DNA from: Massilia sp.
GTDB taxonomy: Bacteria > Pseudomonadota > Gammaproteobacteria > Burkholderiales > Burkholderiaceae_D
Direction: 5' to 3'
Assembly (NCBI GenBank): GCA_028291845.1
Contig: JAQGNM010000098.1
Span: forward strand, 1 to 11,505
Length of the DNA: 11,505 nt
Shown here: piece after piece, positions 7,694 through 11,505 of the stretch
How the letters are laid out: each line of letters opens with the position of its first letter
Position numbering within the stretch: position 1 is the stretch's first letter
Notes under the pieces: generated by a model
Told to the model about the DNA's origin: nothing
Databases searched by the model: none
The model's input: the letters and a program-made list of their open reading frames with translations, nothing else
Translations under genes and position numbers: made by a program

Positions 7694-7832
7694 GGGAGTA
7701 ACCAAAATAAATGCTGGCGGCGGCGCCGATCGGGCGAGCGAACCGCGCCCCGGCCGGGGTGATGAGGCGAGCGGCGGCAGTCGCGCAGGCCCACCCAAAA
7801 ATGGCGGAACCGGCGCAACCGGCAATAGTGGT

Positions 7833-8213
7833 TTAGTCGGCGGTCTTCTGGCCGTAAGCGTCGGCATCGAGCAGGCCGTTGATGGCGTTGGCGTCGCTCG
7901 GCTTGAGTTTGAACAGCCAGTTTGCGTAGGCGTCGGCGTTGATCGATTCGGGCGCGTCGGCGACGGCTTGATTGACCGCGATGACTTCGCCCGACAGCGG
8001 CGCGTAGATGTCGCTGGCGGCTTTCACCGACTCGACCACGGCGGCGTCGTCGCCGGCGGCGAAGGTCTTGCCGACGGTCGGCAGTTCGACGAACACGATG
8101 TCGCCGAGCGCATCCTGGGCGTATTCGGTGATGCCGACGGTGACGCTGCCGTCAGCTTCGGCGCGCACCCACTCGTGGGACTCGGTGTATTTCAGGTCGG
8201 CTGGGATGTTCAT
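7833..8213 (-). CDS. gcvH: Glycine cleavage system H protein (lipoyl carrier)
   Basis: Small cytosolic carrier that shuttles the aminomethyl group from GcvP to GcvT and is reoxidised by the L-protein (dihydrolipoamide dehydrogenase, not in this window). It has 126 residues, the usual length. The N-terminus LKYTESHEWVR is typical. The lipoyl-attachment lysine is Lys64 in AAVVESVKAASDIYAPLSG, and the C-terminal half has the expected GEVIAVN and NWLFKLK stretches. ATG at 8213 follows GGAG with a 6-base gap. It lies 45 bp downstream of gcvT and upstream of gcvP on the same strand, the usual stoichiometric middle position of a gcvTHP operon. No deviations seen. Confidence 0.97.
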   Translation of the reverse strand: MNIPADLKYTESHEWVRAEADGSVTVGITEYAQDALGDIVFVELPTVGKTFAAGDDAAVVESVKAASDIYAPLSGEVIAVNQAVADAPESINADAYANWLFKLKPSDANAINGLLDADAYGQKTAD

Positions 8214-8258
8214 GTGGGCTCCAAAGTAGGTGAAGTTTATTGATTATTATTATGGGGG

Positions 8259-9383
8259 TCAGACGGCGAGGATTTTACCGTTTCGCACGAACGGCAGCTT
8301 CACCACCGACGCCGCCAGCTGCTTGTCGCGGATTTCCACCTTGACGGTGTCGCCGATCGCCACGTCCATCGGCACGCGCGCCAGCGCGATCGCCTGCTGC
8401 ATCGACGGGCTGAAGGTGCCGCTGGTGATTTCGCCGGTGCTGCCGGAGTTCGACATGACTTTCTGGTGGGCGCGCAGGACGCCGCCTTTTTCGCGCAGGA
8501 TCAGGCCGACGAATTGAAAGCGCTGGCCCATGGCGATCAAGGCCGCCTTGCCGACGAAATCGCGCTCGGACACCAGGTCGATGGTCCAGGCCAGGCCCGC
8601 ATCGAGCGGGTTGACGGTGTCGTCCATGTCCTGGCCGTACAGGTTCATGCCCGCTTCCAGGCGCAAGGTGTCGCGCGCGCCGAGACCGGCCGGCTTGACG
8701 CCGGCGGCCAGCAGGGCGTTCCAGGCGTTTTCGGCCTGGGCGGCGGGGAAGCCCAGTTCAAAACCGTCTTCGCCGGTGTAGCCGGTGCGCGCCACCATCA
8801 CTGTGCCGAACTGCGTATTGTCGACGATGGCGGCGTTGAATGGCTTCATCGCTTCGCCAGGCGCCTGCGCGGCCGGCAGCACTTGATACACCTTGGCGCG
8901 CGCGTTCGGGCCCTGCACGGCGATCAGGGCCATGGCGCCATCGCGGTCGCCATCGCGGCGCTGGGTGATGGTCACGCCGCTGCCGGTGGCGGCGTTGCGT
9001 TGTTCGATCCAGGCGATGTCCTTGATGGCGGTGCCGGCGTTGACCACCAGGCGGAACCAGTCTTCGCGGAAGAAGTAGACGATCAGGTCGTCGATGACGA
9101 AGCCCGCTTCGTTGAGCATGCACGAATACAGGGCCTTGCCGGGCGCCTGCAGCTTGTCGACGTTATTGGCCAGCAGGCCGCGCAGGAAGGCGCGCGCGCC
9201 GGCGCCTTCGATGTCGACCACGCACATGTGCGAGACGTCGAACATGCCGGCGTCCTGGCGCACCGCGTGGTGTTCCTCGATTTGCGAGCCGTAGTTGACC
9301 GGCATGTCCCAGCCGCCGAAATCGACCATCTTGGCGCCGGCGGCGCGGTGTGCGGAGTTGAGCGGGGTGCTGGACAACGTCAT
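8259..9383 (-). CDS. gcvT: Aminomethyltransferase, T-protein of the glycine cleavage system
   Basis: Tetrahydrofolate-dependent enzyme that releases ammonia from the GcvH-bound aminomethyl group and forms 5,10-methylene-tetrahydrofolate. ATG at 9383 has a GAGGAA ribosome site about 5 bases upstream and gives 374 residues, a little above the common 360-370. The frame is open to an earlier ATG, but MTLSSTPLNSAHRAAGAKM is the family-like N-terminus. Recognisable segments are VDFGGWDMPVNYGSQIEEH, DAGMFDVSHM, the folate-site stretch GFVIDDLIVY, RTGYTGEDGFELGFP and LEAGMNLYGQDMDD. It is the first gene of the operon and lies 74 bp downstream of the second glycine aptamer, so its expression is the most directly exposed to the riboswitch. 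TGA stop at 8261-8259. Confidence 0.97.
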   Translation of the reverse strand: MTLSSTPLNSAHRAAGAKMVDFGGWDMPVNYGSQIEEHHAVRQDAGMFDVSHMCVVDIEGAGARAFLRGLLANNVDKLQAPGKALYSCMLNEAGFVIDDLIVYFFREDWFRLVVNAGTAIKDIAWIEQRNAATGSGVTITQRRDGDRDGAMALIAVQGPNARAKVYQVLPAAQAPGEAMKPFNAAIVDNTQFGTVMVARTGYTGEDGFELGFPAAQAENAWNALLAAGVKPAGLGARDTLRLEAGMNLYGQDMDDTVNPLDAGLAWTIDLVSERDFVGKAALIAMGQRFQFVGLILREKGGVLRAHQKVMSNSGSTGEITSGTFSPSMQQAIALARVPMDVAIGDTVKVEIRDKQLAASVVKLPFVRNGKILAV

Positions 9384-9457
9384 GAAGTTCCTCGGGCAGT
9401 AGGGCATTAAGAGACGTCACCGGCCGCGCAGAACCATGTCTGCCTGCGGACGACGCG

Positions 9458-9648
9458 CCCCTCTGTCCTTGGTACCTGAGAGATAGCGGAGATATGCAAA
9501 ACTCCTCCGCCTGCCCCTTCGGTGGACCGCTGCATGTGCGCGGCCGCTCTCCAGAGTGTAGCCGCATTGCGGCTCTTGAACGGTCCTTTTGCCTGAGAGG
9601 TGTTGGGTGATGCCCCTTCGGCGGCAGACTGGCTGCGCTCTCCCGATC
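9458..9648 (-). ncRNA. Tandem glycine riboswitch controlling gcvTHP
   Basis: On the minus strand two glycine aptamers follow each other. Aptamer 1 (about 9648-9581) runs from GGGAGAGCGC through CCGAAGGGGCA to CCTCTCAGGCAAAAGGACCG. Aptamer 2 (about 9556-9458) runs from TCTGGAGAGCGG through ACCGAAGGGGCA to ATCTCTCAGGTACCAAGGAC and AGAGGGG. These are the conserved P1/P3 cores of the family. They are joined by a short linker with its own small hairpin (AGCCGCAATGCGGCT). This class usually switches on glycine degradation when glycine binds. The region after aptamer 2 (9457-9384) has no clear U-tailed terminator, so control of translation initiation is as likely as attenuation (inference). Confidence 0.95.
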
Positions 9649-9657
9649 AAGATCGCC

Positions 9658-9686
9658 ACAATAGCAAAAGCTCAATCGAAAGTAAA
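9658..9686 (-). promoter_or_regulatory. Candidate sigma-70 promoter of the gcv operon
   Basis: On the minus strand TTTACT (9686-9681) and TATTGT (9663-9658) are separated by exactly 17 bases, with four of six consensus matches each. Transcription would start just before the first glycine aptamer, which begins near 9648. The -35 box lies inside a palindrome (9677-9698). Confidence 0.5.
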
Positions 9687-9703
9687 ACCCTACTTTCGTT
9701 TGG
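9674..9703. repeat. Third copy of the palindrome (palindrome only)
   Basis: CGAAAGTA (9677-9684) and TACTTTCG (9691-9698) form an 8-bp stem. The flanks (AATC before, TTTGGT after) match the palindrome part of the composite repeat at 10497, but the terminator part is absent. Relative to the other copies one A:T pair is replaced by G:C in both arms, a compensatory change. Confidence 0.65.
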
Positions 9704-9754
9704 TCTGAATGGAGAGAATCTGGTACCCCGGCTTAGAAGCGCAGAGCCAGTCAG

Positions 9755-9788
9755 GTAAAAATCACTGGCGGAGCCAGATGATTTTTAC
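9755..9788. repeat. Long hairpin between gcv promoter and ClpP-like gene
   Basis: GTAAAAATCACTGGC (9755-9769) pairs with GCCAGATGATTTTTAC (9773-9788) through 15 base pairs with one bulged A and a GGA loop. No U-run follows on either strand, so it is not a standard terminator. It could be a protein-binding site or an insulator between divergent promoters. Confidence 0.6.
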
Positions 9789-9894
9789 GGGAAGGGCACG
9801 CTTAGAGGCTTGACGCCGCGGGGCGGCTGGGGCTTTGCTGTTCGGAAACGCGCGCACCATTGGGGGGAGGGGCCGGGATTTCTTCAGCTCTATT

Positions 9895-9903
9895 TGTTAG
9901 AAT
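9895..9903 (+). promoter_or_regulatory. Candidate extended -10 promoter of the ClpP-like gene
   Basis: TGTTAGAAT fits the extended -10 pattern TGnTATAAT with one mismatch. No good -35 box lies 16-18 bases upstream. Transcription would begin near 9910, leaving a leader of about 23 bases before ATG 9933. Confidence 0.45.
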
Positions 9904-9932
9904 GTTGCATCCACTTTGCGAAGCGAACTTCT

Positions 9933-10493
9933 ATGAGCGAAGAACATTCCGAGCAGAAAAACGAGGCCTGGTTCACACTTTCCGGCGACGTCAACAGCGA
10001 CATGGTGCATCGCGTGTTCGAAGCGGTGGCGCACATGACGGAAGACGGCATCGATGTCGCGCACGTCCTGGTGCAATCGAATGGCGGCTACGTCAGCGAC
10101 GGGCTGTGCCTGTATAACTTCCTCGCCAATTCGCCGATCGAGTTTGTGATGTACAACGGCGGGGCGGTGGCGTCGATCGCGGTGATCGTCTATCTCGCCG
10201 GCACCCGCCGCTACGCCAGCGAAACGGCGCGTTTCATGGTGCACAAGTCGCACGCGACGGCTTCGCCGGGGGCACGGCCCGATGCGCTCAACATCATCGT
10301 CGAAGGCTTGCGCGCCGACGATGCGCGCACCGAGTCGATCCTGCGCAAGCATATCGAGCTGACGCCGGAGCAGTGGGCGATTCACCAGTATTCGGACTTG
10401 CACCTCAATGCGCGCGATGCGGGGCTGGCGGGGATGATTAACGAGGTAGCCGACTTCCGGCCGCCCAAGGGTGCGCGGCTGAGCAACATATGA
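9933..10493 (+). CDS. ClpP-like serine peptidase (stand-alone)
   Basis: A 186-residue cytosolic protein of the ClpP/crotonase fold. The frame is open upstream to 9810, but ATG 9933 (MSEEHSEQ) starts just before the conserved fold and follows a likely extended -10 box; the ribosome site is weak. ClpP-family landmarks are the oxyanion glycines in QSNGGYVSDG (48-57), the nucleophile region GGAVASIAV with Ser81 where ClpP has AASMG, FMVHKSH with His104 where ClpP has MIHQP, and Asp155 in YSDLHLNARDAGLAGMINEV at the position of the ClpP catalytic Asp. Ser-to-His (23) and His-to-Asp (51) spacings are close to E. coli ClpP (25 and 49). It is divergent enough not to be the housekeeping ClpP, which normally sits beside clpX; no AAA+ partner is nearby. 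Substrate and whether it forms rings are unknown. It is divergent from the gcv operon and followed by the composite repeat. Confidence 0.85.
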   Translation: MSEEHSEQKNEAWFTLSGDVNSDMVHRVFEAVAHMTEDGIDVAHVLVQSNGGYVSDGLCLYNFLANSPIEFVMYNGGAVASIAVIVYLAGTRRYASETARFMVHKSHATASPGARPDALNIIVEGLRADDARTESILRKHIELTPEQWAIHQYSDLHLNARDAGLAGMINEVADFRPPKGARLSNI

Positions 10494-10496
10494 GAA

Positions 10497-10610
10497 AATC
10501 AAACAAAAGTGAAAACCTACTTTTGTTTGGTTTAGTTAGGGAAAAAGCCCTCGGGGAACCCGAGGTTTTTTCGGGTGACGCAAACCCGATTCTTTTCTAG
10601 CGTCGCCTCG
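10497..10610 (+). repeat. Composite palindrome-terminator repeat, copy C (after ClpP-like gene)
   Basis: Begins 3 bases after the TGA at 10491-10493. Order: palindrome with an 11-bp stem (CAAACAAAAGT 10500-10510, ACTTTTGTTTG 10519-10529); spacer; terminator; ACGCAAACCCGATT; GTCGCCTCG. This matches copy A (4706-4820) read on the opposite strand over nearly its whole length, with single-base changes and a 2-base loss in the terminator arm. Confidence 0.8.
10542..10571 (+). terminator. Rho-independent terminator of the ClpP-like gene
   Basis: CCTCGGG (10549-10555) pairs with CCCGAGG (10559-10565) around a GAA loop, followed by TTTTTT. The A-run on the left can extend the stem across a 2-base bulge (GC), because the right arm lacks the GC present in copy A. 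It lies about 50 bases after the stop. Confidence 0.85.
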
Positions 10611-10688
10611 GGGGCGGTTGGCTGGGGTTTGAGTGGTTTTAGAGCGTAGGGCGGCCGGTGGTTTGGCTTGCGGCGCATTGGAATATGG

Positions 10689-10725
10689 AAAAAGCCTGTA
10701 CGGCATTGCCGGACAGGCTTTTTTT
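10689..10725. terminator. Rho-independent terminator, mainly for the repeat-rich stress-type gene
   Basis: AAAAAGCCTGT (10689-10699) pairs with ACAGGCTTTTT (10713-10723), with an inner CGGCA/TGCCG stem. There are seven T on the plus strand and five A at the left end, so it works in both directions. It lies 15 bases beyond the stop of the minus-strand gene at 10741. Confidence 0.88.
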
Positions 10726-10740
10726 GTCGATGCTCGCTGC

Positions 10741-11244
10741 TTACTTCTTGTCGTTCTTGTGGCTCTGACGGCCGGCGGCGACGTGTTGTTCGTGGGTGCC
10801 GCCCTGAGTGCCCTTCGAGGCGCCCCCGCCGGATTTGCTGCCGGAACCGCTGTCGGATTGCTTGCTGCCGGAGCCGGAGCCGGACTGTTTGCTGCCGGAG
10901 CCAGAGCTCGACTGCTTGCCGCCGGACGAGGAGGCCATGTTGCTGTCCATGTCGTCGCCCATGTCGTCGTCACGACTCGATCTGCCCGACGAACCGGATG
11001 ATGCCGATTGCTTGCTGCCGCTGCCGGCCGACTGGCGGTTGCCGTCGTTCTTGTGGCTCTGGCGGCCGGCGGCCACGTGCTGTTCGTGGGTGCCGCCCTG
11101 GCCGCCGGAGCGCGATCCGCTGCTCGAGCCGGTGTCGGCGGATTGCTTGCTGTCCGACGACTTGCCGGAGGACGATTTACCGGCATTGTCGCTGGCCGTG
11201 TTTGCCTTGCTGTTTTTGTCCTGCGAAGTCGATTGCTTGTTCAC
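10741..11244 (-). CDS. Low-complexity Ser/Gly/Lys-rich protein with duplicated GGTHEQHVAAGRQSHKND motif (stress-type, KGG-like)
   Basis: A 167-residue, very hydrophilic protein starting at GTG (11244-11242) with AAGGA 7 bases upstream and ending at TAA. It has no signal peptide, membrane segment or enzyme motif. Composition is dominated by Ser, Gly, Lys, Gln and Asp, and GSGSKQ-type repeats fill residues about 105-140, so it is probably disordered. A 19-residue block (QGGTHEQHVAAGRQSHKND) occurs exactly twice, at 49-67 and at the C-terminus, 147-165. This motif resembles the short KGG/GsiB-like stress proteins of Burkholderiales, which usually carry it once near the C-terminus (recalled, not checked). 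A role in desiccation or general stress is inference. An acidic patch DDDMGDDMD (92-100) separates the two halves. It has a strong terminator 15 bases beyond its stop and a palindrome (11262-11276) directly upstream. Confidence 0.75.
   Translation of the reverse strand: MNKQSTSQDKNSKANTASDNAGKSSSGKSSDSKQSADTGSSSGSRSGGQGGTHEQHVAAGRQSHKNDGNRQSAGSGSKQSASSGSSGRSSRDDDMGDDMDSNMASSSGGKQSSSGSGSKQSGSGSGSKQSDSGSGSKSGGGASKGTQGGTHEQHVAAGRQSHKNDKK
10751..10806 (-). repeat. 56-bp direct repeat, downstream unit
   Basis: Same as 11045-11100 apart from three substitutions, all silent at the protein level. It encodes the second copy of the 19-residue motif, which shows that the duplication has been kept by purifying selection or is fairly recent. 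Confidence 0.85.
11045..11100 (-). repeat. 56-bp direct repeat, upstream unit
   Basis: Partner of 10751-10806; it encodes the first copy of the GGTHEQHVAAGRQSHKND motif, in the middle of the protein. Confidence 0.85.
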
Positions 11245-11261
11245 GGTGGTTCCTTCACGTT

Positions 11262-11276
11262 GTATTTAGTAAATAC
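11262..11276. promoter_or_regulatory. Perfect palindrome upstream of the stress-type gene (possible operator)
   Basis: GTATTTA-G-TAAATAC, a 7-bp inverted repeat around one base, 17 bases before the GTG start. AT-rich against its surroundings. It could be a repressor site or part of the promoter; no protein is implicated. Confidence 0.35.
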
Positions 11277-11434
11277 TGCTCGGACTATTGCTGTCGGTGC
11301 TTTCCGATATTGTTTTCGGTAGCGCTTCCGGTGCAGCCATCATGCGATTGCCGCCGTCGTGCGAGTATCGGATCGGCGGCTGAGCACGTGTAGGAGTTTT
11401 CCCTATCAAATTGCAATAAATTGCAGGCCATTTT

Positions 11435-11505
11435 TTAGAACTCTTCCCAATCATCGCTGCTCGCTTGCGGTGCGGCGACGGCCGCGCGGCTGCGCGCGGG
11501 CGCCG
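11435..11505 (-). CDS. C-terminal tail of a second methyl-accepting chemotaxis protein (partial)
   Basis: The last 22 codons of a minus-strand gene running off the right edge, ending at TAA 11437-11435. The visible peptide is an Ala/Pro/Arg-rich linker (APARSRAAVAAPQ) followed by ASSDDWEEF. A flexible tail ending in a Trp-x-x-Phe pentapeptide (DWEEF; NWETF in E. coli) is the CheR/CheB tethering site of chemoreceptors, and this ending is common in Oxalobacteraceae receptors. Nothing else of the protein is in the window, so the family call rests on this tail alone. An unrelated protein with the same ending cannot be excluded. Unlike this gene, the complete receptor at 2980-4641 has no such tail. 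Confidence 0.7.
   Translation of the reverse strand, partial: APARSRAAVAAPQASSDDWEEF

Noticed and set aside
7748..7759. CCCCGGCCGGGG palindrome between gcvH and gcvP
   Set aside because: No U-run on either side, and gcvP downstream must be transcribed with the operon, so not called a terminator.
5705..7762. 685-codon open frame on the plus strand, opposite gcvP
   Set aside because: It is the antisense of a clear gcvP, with a His/Gly/Val/Arg-rich composition typical of shadows in GC-rich genes and no family motif.
4820..7867. A longer GcvP (1015 residues) starting at 7867
   Set aside because: The extension is Pro/Arg-rich, overlaps the end of gcvH and lacks family support; ATG 7693 gives the usual 957 residues.
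11412..11425. TGCAATAAATTGCA palindrome after the right-edge chemoreceptor gene
   Set aside because: Short AT-rich stem without a U-run; too weak to call a terminator or operator.
1..11505. CRISPR arrays, tRNA/rRNA genes, transposases, phage or defence genes
   Set aside because: None seen on reading both strands; the only repeats are those listed as features.

Overview
The window looks like chromosomal DNA from a high-GC betaproteobacterium, most likely an Oxalobacteraceae member such as Massilia, Duganella or Janthinobacterium. The basis is the codon use, the gcvT-gcvH-gcvP order behind a tandem glycine riboswitch, a chemoreceptor tail ending in DWEEF, and a Ser/Gly-rich protein with GGTHEQH...GRQSHKN motifs. 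The genus is inference.

Layout, left to right. (1) 3-1373 (+) is the C-terminal part of an unrecognised protein with one c-type heme motif (CMSCH). It is followed by about 215 bp with no convincing gene. (2) 2784-1589 (-) holds a small three-helix membrane protein and then a complete aminoglycoside 3'-phosphotransferase of the APH(3')-I type. (3) 2980-4641 (+) is a methyl-accepting chemotaxis protein whose signalling tip and methylation sites differ from the usual pattern. (4) 9383-4820 (-) is the glycine cleavage operon gcvT-gcvH-gcvP, with a promoter and tandem glycine riboswitch upstream (about 9458-9686) and a strong terminator downstream. Glycine activates transcript read-through or translation, and GcvP, GcvH and GcvT then convert glycine to CO2, NH3 and methylene-tetrahydrofolate. 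(5) 9933-10493 (+) is a small stand-alone ClpP-like serine peptidase with an intact Ser-His-Asp triad. (6) 11244-10741 (-) is a low-complexity, probably disordered, stress-type protein containing an exact duplication of a 19-residue motif. (7) The right edge (11505-11435, -) carries the last 22 codons of another chemoreceptor.

The most unusual non-coding signal is a composite repeat of about 115 bp. It consists of a palindrome with AAACAAAAGT arms, a rho-independent terminator with a GCCCTCGGG stem, and a conserved distal block ending in CGCCTCG. It occurs twice in inverted orientation, each time a few bases after a stop codon (gcvP and the ClpP-like gene). A third, palindrome-only copy carries a compensatory base-pair change and overlaps the predicted gcv promoter. 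I see no clear multi-gene novel system. The best leads are this repeat family, the chromosomal aph(3')-I-like gene, and the divergent chemoreceptor.
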